Assembly (NCBI RefSeq): GCF_003601975.1
Contig: NZ_QZWZ01000054.1
Coordinates: 1-38,576, forward strand
Direction of reading: 5' to 3'
Source: Mesorhizobium waimense
GTDB lineage: Bacteria > Pseudomonadota > Alphaproteobacteria > Rhizobiales > Rhizobiaceae
Length of the DNA stretch: 38,576 nt
Positions 1 through 7,841 of this stretch are shown in pieces. The stretch's first letter is position 1. Each line of letters opens with the position of its first letter. The translations under genes were made by a program, and so were the position numbers. A model generated the notes under the pieces. That model ran no database searches. It was not told the DNA's origin and saw nothing but the letters and a program-made list of their open reading frames with translations.

Positions 1-1
1 G

Positions 2-1840
2 ACCGTGGCAGCCGAACAATATGCGACCGTCAATAAGTACGCCGGCGTCTTCCTGCAGGCATTCACGTTCCGCTCGGCGCGCCGCTATGACCCGCTTCTT
101 GCCGCGGTCGGGATGTTGAAACGGCTCTATTCGGAGAAGCGTCGGACATTGCCGGAGGCCGTCCCAGTCACCCACCTCAGCCAAGCCGATCGGAAGCTGA
201 TCTTCGGGCAGGAAAGACCTGATCGCCGCCTCTATGAGCTTGCAACACTAGCGGCATTGAGAGACAGGCTTCGATCAGCGGACATCTGGGTCGACGGCAG
301 TCGATCCTTCCGACCGATTGACGAGCATTTGATGCCGCGATCAACGTTTATCACCATGAAGGAGCAGGATCGGCTCGGACTGGGCGTACAGGGCGATGCC
401 GCCGAGTGGCTAGCCGAAGCGCGGCAAATGCTCGACTTCAACCTGAAGCGACTGGCGCATAGAGCGCGGTCCGGAAAGCTCGAAGGTGTTCGTCTTGAAG
501 GGGGAACGTTGATCGTCACGCCGAATGCCGGCGAGGTTCCCGCTGCAGCCGAAGAACTGAATGCCGAGATCAGCGAGCTCTATCCGCTGGTCGAGGTGCC
601 GGACCTCCTACGAGAAGTGCACGAGTGGACCGGCTTCGCCGATCATTTCACGCATGTTCGCACAGGTGACAACCCAAGGAATGTCTCGGCCATGCTGGCC
701 GGCGTTCTGGCGGATGCGACCAACCTCGGGCCGAAGCGGATGGCAAGCGCGTCCAAGGGGATCAGCGCACACCAGATCGGCTGGATGCGCACATTCCATG
801 CTCGTTCAGAGACATATCGCGCGGCTCAGGCGTGCGTGACAGATGCGCATGCCCGGCACCCGCATTCCCGACTTTGGGGCGACGGAACGACATCTTCGTC
901 GGATGGTCAATTCTTCCGCGCAAGCGACCGTGCCGCCAAGCGCGGAGATATCAACTTGCACTACGGCAGCGAGCCCGGATCGAAGTTCTACAGCCACCTG
1001 TCCGACCAGTACGGGTATTTCAGTATCCTGCCGATCAGTCCGACCGAAAGCGAGGCCGCCTATGTACTCGACGGGCTTTTCGATCAGGACACGGTCCTCG
1101 ATATCCAAGAGCACTTCACCGACACCGGCGGCGCCAGCGATCACGTCTTCGGATTGTTCGCCTTGATCGGCAAACGCTTCGCACCTCGGTTACGCAATCT
1201 CAAAGATCGGAAGTTCCACACGTTCGAGAAGGGCGACGCATACCCAGCACTGTCGAACCACATCGGAGCACCGATCAACACCACGCTCATTCTCGACCAC
1301 TGGGACGATCTGCTTCACCTGGCAGCGTCGATCACGACGCGATCCGTCGTGCCGTCGACCATCCTGAAGAAGCTCTCGGCATCGCCAAAGGAGAGCCAAC
1401 TCGCCAGGGCGCTGCGGGAACTCGGTCGCATCGAGCGGTCCCTCTTCATGATCGAATGGTACTCAAGTCCGGCATTGCGCCGGCGCTGCCAAGCCGGTCT
1501 CAACAAAGGCGAGGCGGCACACAAACTCAAGCGTGCCGTTTTCTTCCATGAGCGGGGCGAAATCCGCGATCGGTCGTTCGAAAGCCAGGCGTTTCGCGCA
1601 TCAGGCTTGAACCTCGTCGTCAGCGCGATCGTGCATTGGAATACAGTTTACATAGAGCGGGCGGTTGCCCATTTGCGCAGTGCACGTCGAGAGGTTCCGG
1701 ATCATCTGCTGAAGCACATCTCGCCGTTGAGTTGGGAGCACATCAACCTGACCGGCATCTACACTTGGGACGCGGAACATCAAATGCCTGAAGGATTCCG
1801 ATCGCTAAGACTTCCGACCCCAATCCGTCGAGCAGCATAG
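2..1840 (+). CDS. tnpA: Tn3-family transposase TnpA, C-terminal part (gene starts before the window)
   Basis: This is the C-terminal ~610 residues of a Tn3-family TnpA, the DDE enzyme that joins the 38-bp transposon ends to target DNA during replicative transposition. The frame is open to the first base of the window, so the N-terminal end-binding domain lies upstream. The catalytic region is recognisable by LWGDGTTSSSDGQ (first Asp), FTDTGG (second Asp), the LNKGEAAHKLKRAVFF segment that carries the family's Glu, and the GLNLVVSAIVHWNTVY helix. The stop is followed 20 bp later by a Tn3-type terminal repeat (1860-1897), so this is the right end of the element with tnpA reading outward. It belongs to a different Tn3 subgroup from the transposase at 25108-28021. 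The visible part has no frameshift. Family call is secure; completeness cannot be judged. Confidence 0.93.
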   Translation, partial: TVAAEQYATVNKYAGVFLQAFTFRSARRYDPLLAAVGMLKRLYSEKRRTLPEAVPVTHLSQADRKLIFGQERPDRRLYELATLAALRDRLRSADIWVDGSRSFRPIDEHLMPRSTFITMKEQDRLGLGVQGDAAEWLAEARQMLDFNLKRLAHRARSGKLEGVRLEGGTLIVTPNAGEVPAAAEELNAEISELYPLVEVPDLLREVHEWTGFADHFTHVRTGDNPRNVSAMLAGVLADATNLGPKRMASASKGISAHQIGWMRTFHARSETYRAAQACVTDAHARHPHSRLWGDGTTSSSDGQFFRASDRAAKRGDINLHYGSEPGSKFYSHLSDQYGYFSILPISPTESEAAYVLDGLFDQDTVLDIQEHFTDTGGASDHVFGLFALIGKRFAPRLRNLKDRKFHTFEKGDAYPALSNHIGAPINTTLILDHWDDLLHLAASITTRSVVPSTILKKLSASPKESQLARALRELGRIERSLFMIEWYSSPALRRRCQAGLNKGEAAHKLKRAVFFHERGEIRDRSFESQAFRASGLNLVVSAIVHWNTVYIERAVAHLRSARREVPDHLLKHISPLSWEHINLTGIYTWDAEHQMPEGFRSLRLPTPIRRAA

Positions 1841-1859
1841 AGTTCACGATCCGTTCGCC

Positions 1860-1897
1860 CTTAGCGCAAGATTTTGAACAGCTCTTGTCCTGACCCC
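1860..1897. repeat. 38-bp terminal inverted repeat of the left Tn3-family transposon
   Basis: Read on the minus strand, these 38 bases begin GGGGTC and end CGCTAAG. This matches the length and ends of classic Tn3-family repeats, which begin GGGG and end near TAAG at base 38. It lies 20 bp after the tnpA stop, as expected for a right end. It also overlaps the last 11 codons and the stop of the TrlF gene on the other strand. The partner repeat is outside the window, so the call rests on length, end sequence and position. Confidence 0.75.
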
Positions 1898-4773
1898 ATA
1901 TCGGCGTCCTCCATCCCTCCGGAAAAATAGGTGATCGGCGGCAGTTCGCCGGGGCCATGCGGGCCGGCGCTCGCAACGATGATCTGGTCCGCATCCGTGT
2001 TGATCACGAGATTGGCGTTGTGCGTGACCATAATGACCTGCCGCTTCGCCTTGGCCGCGACGAAGAGGCTAACGAGCTCGTCGAAAATCGACTTGGGATC
2101 GAGGTTTTCCTCCGGCTGATCGATGATCAGCGGCCGGTGATCGCTCTCGTCGAGCGCCAGGTAGAGCAAGAGTAGGACAATTCCGCGGGTACCAGGCGAG
2201 AGCTTGGTAATATCCGTGCCCTCGTAGTCGATGCTGTATTCGATCTGGATGTGCTCGGTGCTGAACAGCCATTTGGCGAAGCGCATAAGCCAACTTCGAT
2301 AAGCGGCCTGGTCGTTGCTCGCCACATTGGCCACAGCGAGCAGCTCGTCCTGCCAGGCGTCGGTGAAATGTTGAATGGCCGTGTCGATAGCAGCGACATC
2401 GCCTGTTTCCCATGCCTTGCGCAGATTGGTGTTGGCCCATTGCTCGAGCGAACCCTTTCCCTTGAAGTCGCCGGCGCGCCGCAGGTCGAAAAGCTTCTCG
2501 CCAAGCAAGGCCCACTGCTTCACATCGGCATGCCGGGACGCTGAGAATGACAGCTTCTGCAAAGTGCCCTTGGCGGCCTGCAATCGATCGACCAAGGGCC
2601 GGTAAAGATCGCGCAGAACGTGCTCCTCGGCGATGATCGACTCGAACACGCGAAGATAGGTTTCACGCCGCTGCTTGCTGAGATTCGCCATGCGATCAGA
2701 CGCCCCTTGGCAATCGGCAAGGGTCGCACGGGTGGTCTCGATCTGTGTGTTTTCCTCGGCGATGCGCTTGACCAAAGCGGCATACTTATTCGCGGTCTCG
2801 GTATCGAGTTTGATCAGCCCTTGCAGACGGGTCGCCTCTGCCTCGAGCACGGCGAGCGGCGTCTTCGCCGGATCGGTATCGTCCGCGAGGAAGGACTGAC
2901 TGGGGACGGCGAGAGGTGCAGGCGCCACGCCGCGCCAGCCGGTCGCGTTGTTGCGCGCAGTCAGGAGCTTGGCCGAAAGAGCGACATCGACATCGCCATG
3001 ATACTCGAGCAGGAAGGCCTGCCAGTCAGAGTCCTCCAGCCGAGCGGCGACGAAGCTCGATTTGGTTTGGCGTAGGGCCTCCGGGGCCTTGTTCTGGCGA
3101 AAGGCCTTCACCTCGTCCTGTAAGGCAAGAAGCGAACCTTCCTGGTTCGTGAAGAACCGGACGAAGGAGCGTACCTTTTCGGCCGCGTTGATAATGACGG
3201 TGAGTCGCTCGGCGCGGACTTCGCTCCCTTTGACGATGAGCTTGTCGCGATCGGCCTCCAGTCCTTTGACGATCTGCTCCTTGTGGGCGATTTGCTGAGT
3301 GAGCCCTGGAATTTGGCGCCTCTTTTCCCGCTCGAGGCCGATCTGGTCCGAGAGTGTAGCGATAGCCTCCTCCTCGCGCTGGCGAGCAAGGCGAAAGCGG
3401 GTGGCTCGCAGTTCCAGAAGCTGGTCGAAACGGAATGTCCCGTCCTTTTCGGGGTGGGCTTCGAAAATGACGCGCTCGATCTCGCCGAGCAGGGCGTCAG
3501 TCATGCCGTCGGCCGAGCAGAGTTCCTCGACGAACTTCTGCGAAAGATAGCGGGCCCGTGGGAACCGGCCGTCCAGATCGGCATCATATTCGTAGTCGAG
3601 CAGTTCGCGCTCGGAAGGATCGCCGCTGCCCCAATCCAGCCGAACGCTGGCCCCTTCGAGCAAATCCCCCGCGCGCACGAGAAACGAGGCTGGACTGAGA
3701 TGCTCGGAGGCTGCGTCGCAACCGGCGGCGATTGCATCGGCAAGCGCCGTCTTACCAGACCCTCGCGCGCCAATGATCGCCACGAGGCCGGGATTGAGTT
3801 CGACCACGGGCGTAGCCGCCCACGGCGCGTTTTGGATCGCAATGCGGGAGATAACCTGCGAAGGGGTGGCGCGGATAGGGGGCGCTGCGCCGACGAAGGC
3901 GCGCCCGGCCGGATCGATGACGGCCTGACGGAGCGAGTCGAAATGCGCCCCACCCTTCACCCAGGAATAGCGATTGCCGTCAGGGGCGCCGACCTTTGCA
4001 GTCTCATGCGCGTCGCTGCCATGAAGACAGGGTTTGAGTGCTCCATAGCGGGCGCGGATTTCATCGGGCGTTGCGCTGCTTTTCCGACCCAGCCAAAAAT
4101 CGCGTTGACTAATGCTACTGGCGAAGATGATGTGAGCGAACCTCTCGACTTCCTGCCGCTGCGCGCCTTCAGATTCGCCGCGCATGCCCGAGGTGCCATC
4201 ATGCTCGCTGCCGGCAACGGCGATGAGAATGTTGTTCCTGGCCCAATCGATGGCGCGGTAGAGCTCGCCCAACTGCTCGAAGCTAACCTTGAACTGGGTT
4301 GCGCCGCGCGCGAGTGCGGCCCGTCCAGAAAGATTGGGGTCGATCTTCGATCCCAGGCGCATGAGCTCGTCGGGCGTGCATGTGAACCGGTCGCCTGAAT
4401 ATTCGAACGTAAGCTGCGCAAGGAAACGCTGTGTCGCACCTACGTGGTCGGGATCCTGCGGGTTGACGAGGAGATGGCAATTGACCCAGTTGCCCTTAAC
4501 GGTTCCGAAAGCGAGGCGCAGCTCCACGTTCGGAAAAACCAGGTTGACGCCGGGAAGGCGGCCGTCGCGAAGTTTCGCGTCGCGGACACGTTCATAGGTG
4601 TCGAGCAGATAGTAGTCGGTCACACCAAGCGCGCGAATCGTCGGTGTCGCTGCCTCGATCTTGGCAAGGTATTCTTCCCAGCTGTCCGCGCCGTTGAACT
4701 GGTCGTTGAGTACGGTGCCCGGCGCATGAATATGGGGCTCCCATCGAAGCCACCGCGATCCTGAATTTCCCAC
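1861..4773 (-). CDS. trlF: TrlF-family protein: PHP-like domain plus AAA/ABC-type ATPase, 3' end altered by a transposon
   Basis: The N-terminal ~300 residues are PHP-like (WEPHIHAPG at 11-19 with H14 and H16; HGSDAH at 251-256), suggesting a metal-dependent phosphoesterase or nuclease. An SMC/ABC-like ATPase follows: Walker A GARGSGKT at 335-342, a long coiled-coil middle (about 450-800), the signature LSPGTRG, Walker B PLIIDQPEENLDP at 881-893 and the switch VTHNANLV. The GTG start at 4773 has a G-rich ribosome site and gives the family-typical N-terminus (SRWLRWEPHIH). The last 11 residues and the TAA stop come from the Tn3 terminal repeat, so the native C-terminal tail after SGGMEDAD has been replaced. 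It lies 51 bp behind the nucleotidyltransferase and may share its transcript. TrlF-like proteins are frequent in defence islands. The biochemical role here is unproven. Confidence 0.88.
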   Translation of the reverse strand: MGNSGSRWLRWEPHIHAPGTVLNDQFNGADSWEEYLAKIEAATPTIRALGVTDYYLLDTYERVRDAKLRDGRLPGVNLVFPNVELRLAFGTVKGNWVNCHLLVNPQDPDHVGATQRFLAQLTFEYSGDRFTCTPDELMRLGSKIDPNLSGRAALARGATQFKVSFEQLGELYRAIDWARNNILIAVAGSEHDGTSGMRGESEGAQRQEVERFAHIIFASSISQRDFWLGRKSSATPDEIRARYGALKPCLHGSDAHETAKVGAPDGNRYSWVKGGAHFDSLRQAVIDPAGRAFVGAAPPIRATPSQVISRIAIQNAPWAATPVVELNPGLVAIIGARGSGKTALADAIAAGCDAASEHLSPASFLVRAGDLLEGASVRLDWGSGDPSERELLDYEYDADLDGRFPRARYLSQKFVEELCSADGMTDALLGEIERVIFEAHPEKDGTFRFDQLLELRATRFRLARQREEEAIATLSDQIGLEREKRRQIPGLTQQIAHKEQIVKGLEADRDKLIVKGSEVRAERLTVIINAAEKVRSFVRFFTNQEGSLLALQDEVKAFRQNKAPEALRQTKSSFVAARLEDSDWQAFLLEYHGDVDVALSAKLLTARNNATGWRGVAPAPLAVPSQSFLADDTDPAKTPLAVLEAEATRLQGLIKLDTETANKYAALVKRIAEENTQIETTRATLADCQGASDRMANLSKQRRETYLRVFESIIAEEHVLRDLYRPLVDRLQAAKGTLQKLSFSASRHADVKQWALLGEKLFDLRRAGDFKGKGSLEQWANTNLRKAWETGDVAAIDTAIQHFTDAWQDELLAVANVASNDQAAYRSWLMRFAKWLFSTEHIQIEYSIDYEGTDITKLSPGTRGIVLLLLYLALDESDHRPLIIDQPEENLDPKSIFDELVSLFVAAKAKRQVIMVTHNANLVINTDADQIIVASAGPHGPGELPPITYFSGGMEDADMGSGQELFKILR

Positions 4774-4824
4774 ATTCCCCCCAATCGTCTTTTATACTTC
4801 GGTCCAGACCAAGGGGCGGCTGCG

Positions 4825-5694
4825 TCATCCTCGAAGGCCGAGCGCTCGCAACCAGGCATCGATCTGGCCGAAGGCGTCCTGCTGCCATTGCTCGGGCGTG
4901 CGGCCATCGAGAATGTCCGTCTCGGCCACGAACTTGCGGACGCTCGTCGCGCCGTAGCCCTCAAGCGCATCGAACTTGTCTGCGATGTATTGATAGCCTT
5001 GTGCGCCGCTCTCATGTTCGAGCAAAGGTCTGCAAGCGTCGGCCAGTGCTTCGATGCCGTCGGGATAGTTCCGGATGCAGTAGTAGATGTCGTAGGCGTC
5101 TTTCTGCTTATGCCGACCATTGAGGGCATAACCTTTCATGGCGAGCAAAGCAGGGATCGAGCAAACGGCAACCTCGACACGATTAGTGCCACCCTCCGGC
5201 ATATCGCCGGAGATGGCGACCAGCTGATAAAAGCGGAGGGCGAGGTCCGCGCCGTCGGCGCGTTGGACAGCGAAGTCACTCAGGATCGGCGGGCGGTTTT
5301 TTACGATTTCCGCATCACGGGGCATCAGGAAATCGACGACAATGTCGATCGGCGCGCCGCCATCATCGACCGGCACTTCACGGACGAGCTGGAAGCGCCG
5401 GAGCTCCTCACGCTGCTTGTAGCCCTGGCTCATAAGGGCCTCGACAAGGGTCACGTACTCGCCATCTCCAAGGGCTTCCGCATCAAGGCCGAGATCGACG
5501 TCGAGCGTTCCGACATGAGGCATGTCCTCGTTGTCGAGAAGCAGCCAGGGAACCGCGCCGCCGATCACGGCGAACTTGCCTTTGAAGCTGCCGAGGATCT
5601 GCCCGATTTCGACCAGAACACCCTTCACGGCTTTCGTCGTGCGATCCTCGTAATCTGCTGCGGACTGGGGGTCAGGCGGCACTATTTTCGCCAT
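4825..5694 (-). CDS. Nucleotidyltransferase, AbiEii/AbiGii toxin-like
   Basis: A 289-residue protein of the polymerase-beta-like nucleotidyltransferase fold used by AbiEii toxins of type IV toxin-antitoxin systems. The visible motif is IGGAVPWLL (44-52) followed by TLDVDLGLD (63-71), giving the G-G and D-x-D pattern (D65, D67) that binds metal and NTP. Later segments such as LLAMKGYALNGRHKQKDAYDIYY resemble the C-terminal helical part of the family, with its conserved K-x-x-D. The frame is open further upstream, but ATG 5694 has an AGGAG site and overlaps the end of the antitoxin gene by 13 bp, the arrangement expected of an antitoxin-toxin pair. In characterised AbiE systems the toxin is bacteriostatic. 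The target of this one is unknown. Confidence 0.85.
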   Translation of the reverse strand: MAKIVPPDPQSAADYEDRTTKAVKGVLVEIGQILGSFKGKFAVIGGAVPWLLLDNEDMPHVGTLDVDLGLDAEALGDGEYVTLVEALMSQGYKQREELRRFQLVREVPVDDGGAPIDIVVDFLMPRDAEIVKNRPPILSDFAVQRADGADLALRFYQLVAISGDMPEGGTNRVEVAVCSIPALLAMKGYALNGRHKQKDAYDIYYCIRNYPDGIEALADACRPLLEHESGAQGYQYIADKFDALEGYGATSVRKFVAETDILDGRTPEQWQQDAFGQIDAWLRALGLRG

Positions 5695-6773
5695 GAGAGG
5701 AGCTCCTGTCTGAGGTGTTCCGCCGCTTCCGCTCCACGCTCTCCAGCGACGGCAAGGTCGAGATAAGTCTGTACGGGGCTTGTGCAGAAGACCCCCGGGG
5801 CAGGCTCGGTGGTGTCGTTGAATAGGCCATGGTCCTTCGGCACCGTGACCATGACATTCGCTCCCGATGCAGCCGGTGACAGTCTTAGAGCATCGCGCAG
5901 GGCTACAAGTCCGGCCGAATCCGTATAGAAATATTGGGTGGGCACCCGACCGTAGGGCGCCAGCCAATGCGCCGCCGAAAACGATGCGAACACGGCCTTT
6001 GGTGTGTCCCTCAGGGCGCTCAGGGCTCCGCGCGCCGAGACCTCCAGGGATTGACCATGGAGCGTCGTGTAAAAGCTCATGCGTTCGCCAGCTGGCGGTT
6101 CGTAGGCGTCGCGCCAAGCATCCAGAAGCGCATCGGGCTGTGACAGCCGTAAGCCCTCATCCGTGATCTCGGCCCATTCGCGATCGACCAGCTCGCTGCG
6201 GACGTTGCTAACGTGGCCCAGGCTGACGACGGAAACTTCCGCCAGATCCGCGACACGCCATGCACGGTCAGGATCGCGAAGGAGCACCCGCAGCACCTGC
6301 GCGGATTTTGGTTTGAAGATGGATTTCAGGTTTCTCTGAACGGCAGGCGGCTTTGTATCAACCTGACGTTCAATGAAGACGGTGTCGAAGGCGATCCGCG
6401 CGTTTCCCACCAGGTCGAGGTAACCCACATCGAATTCGCGGCAAAGCGCTTGAGCCTCCTGAGACAGGTAGGGCGCGATGAAGATCGGCATCGCCAGCGG
6501 GTCGAACTTCTCCGCAGCCTTCCGAAGCTGAAAGAGGGCCGCACGCACATGCCGCGGCTGACCGACCGATTTGACTTCGCAAGCGAGAAGGCGGCGATTC
6601 CCATCCACACTGAACTCTGCGAGGATATCGAAGCTGGAGTTAGGCGGCGTCAGTTCGACCTTCTTTACGTGGATGAAAGGGACGCTACGCAGCAACCCAC
6701 CGATGGCCTCGGCGGCCCCGGTCTCCAGATCGTTCACTTCTACGTTAGCTTTCAGCATTTGCTGAAAATGCAT
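5682..6773 (-). CDS. AbiEi-family antitoxin-like protein (type IV toxin-antitoxin)
   Basis: A 363-residue protein directly upstream of, and overlapping by 13 bp, the AbiEii-like nucleotidyltransferase. The N-terminal part has a restriction-endonuclease-like pattern (FDILAEF with D49; LACEVKS with E66 and K68). The middle has a winged-helix segment (about 165-215: KSAQVLRVLL, VADLAEVSVVSLGHVSNVRSEL), and the rest resembles AbiEi C-terminal domains. AbiEi antitoxins do not bind their toxin; they repress the operon and counter toxin activity indirectly. The upstream palindromes fit such autoregulation. Start choice is uncertain: ATG 6773 gives MHFQQM, but one palindrome covers codons 3-8, and Met6 (ATG 6758) is an alternative that could be leaderless given a TTGACA box at 6788-6793. 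Confidence 0.82.
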   Translation of the reverse strand: MHFQQMLKANVEVNDLETGAAEAIGGLLRSVPFIHVKKVELTPPNSSFDILAEFSVDGNRRLLACEVKSVGQPRHVRAALFQLRKAAEKFDPLAMPIFIAPYLSQEAQALCREFDVGYLDLVGNARIAFDTVFIERQVDTKPPAVQRNLKSIFKPKSAQVLRVLLRDPDRAWRVADLAEVSVVSLGHVSNVRSELVDREWAEITDEGLRLSQPDALLDAWRDAYEPPAGERMSFYTTLHGQSLEVSARGALSALRDTPKAVFASFSAAHWLAPYGRVPTQYFYTDSAGLVALRDALRLSPAASGANVMVTVPKDHGLFNDTTEPAPGVFCTSPVQTYLDLAVAGERGAEAAEHLRQELLSWRK

Positions 6774-6834
6774 TCTATAGTGAAATCTGTCAAGCGGATA
6801 TTCAGTGAGATGCCTGCTTTCAGCAAATGCTGAA
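6751..6834. promoter_or_regulatory. Paired 16-bp palindromes at the AbiE-like operon promoter (candidate operator)
   Basis: TTCAGCATTTGCTGAA (6751-6766) and TTCAGCAAATGCTGAA (6819-6834) are each a 7-bp inverted repeat around two bases and are exact reverse complements of each other; their centres are 68 bp apart. A minus-strand TTGACA lies between them (6788-6793). A weak -10 (CATTTT) 17 bp further would overlap the first palindrome; TATAGA (6774-6779) is another -10 candidate. AbiEi proteins are known to bind paired inverted repeats and bend DNA, so this is the expected kind of site. One palindrome lies inside the annotated start of the antitoxin gene. Confidence 0.7.
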
Positions 6835-7127
6835 CAGCCCGATTCTGGTGAAAAGAACAGTGTGAGCAGCGGGCCTGGGAATCGAAGCGCTTGGCCCTTC
6901 GGGAACAGCGTGAAAAATGGTTCCGACGCATCGCCAGGGACACGCTAGTTCGCTCTGCCCCTGCGCGTGCGGGGAGCCGCTTTCCCAACGACATCGCGTA
7001 GGGTCCGCTGATCGAAGAGGATCGAGGTCCCCGCCCCTCTAAATAGAGCAGGTCGATGCTAGGACAGCGACAGCCCTTCTAATGAAGAGGTGGTTCATCA
7101 GGGCAACACCATAACCTTCTTGCACGG
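6835..7127. other. Intergenic stretch with no recognisable gene
   Basis: Between the upstream palindrome and the resolvase remnant I find no gene with a credible start. A minus-strand frame reads for about 80 codons (6752-6994) but runs through the palindromes and has no family resemblance. A plus-strand stretch (about 6855-7000) has charged, protein-like composition but no start codon. It may be debris of mobile DNA like the adjacent resolvase remnant. Confidence 0.4.
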
Positions 7128-7235
7128 TTGCATCATCATGCGGCCTGCCGGCGTCGTGGTGTCGATTGTTTCCGTGAGGGAACGGAAGCCGCCGCCAACG
7201 GCATCGATCTTGTCAAGGATGAGCAGCATGTCCTT
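7128..7235 (-). pseudogene. Remnant of a serine recombinase (Tn3-type resolvase)
   Basis: About 36 codons on the minus strand read KDMLLILDKIDAVGGGF followed by RSLTETIDTTTPAGRMMMQ. This is the conserved middle of the small serine recombinase catalytic domain (the GFRSLTEAIDTTTPAGR block). Neither the N-terminal YARVST nucleophile region nor the C-terminal helix-turn-helix is present. After MMMQ the family sequence stops abruptly (PCKKVMVLP, then stop), and upstream the frame turns into unrelated sequence. It is therefore a broken fragment of a second, decayed element. It is not the resolvase of the intact transposon at 24994-30123, which has its own tnpR. Confidence 0.7.
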
Positions 7236-7359
7236 ACCCTCGGAGTAGTTTAGACCTTCGGCCAATCGGTGGGCGGATCGAAGTCGCGTGCCCGCGGCGC
7301 ACTGAGCGTGTAGGAGGTCAAATCGGCTGGCGCTCGGCTGGCCCGCCCCGGCCTGAGTC

Positions 7360-7683
7360 TCAAATTTTGAGCTGGTATTCGCGCTCAAGGTAGTCAAGCA
7401 CCCGATTCAGGCCGTTCATAATGTGGAGTTCGTTGGCTCCAAACGCGTAATAGCCACCGAGCACGGTATCGCCACTCATGTCCCCGTCAATGGAGCGCTT
7501 CTTGACCTTGCGGCCCTCTTCGTCGCGGAAGGTGATCGGATAGCGAAACTCGCGGCCTTCGCCCTCGAACACACCGCCCGGCCCCCAATTTTGAATGTTG
7601 GCGTTGTAGCATTCGTTGCCGATCATCGACTCAAGCTCGATAAGAAGGGCTTTGCGCGCCTTGGTCACTTTCCTGCGTGCCAT
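7360..7683 (-). CDS. Small conserved-looking protein of unknown function
   Basis: A 107-residue protein I do not recognise. It begins with a basic stretch (MARRKVTKARKALLIELESMIG) and continues with a mixed strand/helix pattern (FRYPITFRDEEGRK; GDTVLGGYYAFGANELHIMNGLNRVLDYLERE). It has no membrane segment, no signal peptide and one cysteine. ATG 7683 is preceded by a good AGGGGGA ribosome site about 7 bp away, and codon use is like that of the neighbours, so I regard it as a real gene. It lies between the AbiE-like cluster and the restriction operon, all on the same strand, with 158 bp separating it from the Res gene. The ordered glycine and tyrosine pattern suggests a compact soluble domain; no function is proposed. 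Confidence 0.6.
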   Translation of the reverse strand: MARRKVTKARKALLIELESMIGNECYNANIQNWGPGGVFEGEGREFRYPITFRDEEGRKVKKRSIDGDMSGDTVLGGYYAFGANELHIMNGLNRVLDYLEREYQLKI

Positions 7684-7841
7684 GGTTGGTCCCCCTAAAA
7701 GAAAAATGGCGTTGACCGGGAAAGGTACGGCGGCTCCATGACGCCCTGCCCTTCTCGTAAAGATACGACAGCCCGGGTCGGCTCTTCATACCACCCTGCT
7801 GTCGTTCGTTCGGCCATTGGCCGGTGAATTCTGTTTCTCCG

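Noticed and set aside
3283..4398. 371-codon open frame on the plus strand inside trlF
   Set aside because: Mirror frame of the PHP/ATPase gene, whose own motifs (Walker A, HGSDAH) are clear on the minus strand.
5695..6117. 5' extension of the nucleotidyltransferase frame to 430 residues
   Set aside because: It would overlap the antitoxin gene over 400 bp. ATG 5694 has its own ribosome site and gives the family N-terminus.
7810..7822. Palindrome CGGCCATTGGCCG after the Res gene as a terminator
   Set aside because: No T-rich tail follows it in the direction of transcription, so it is not called as a terminator.
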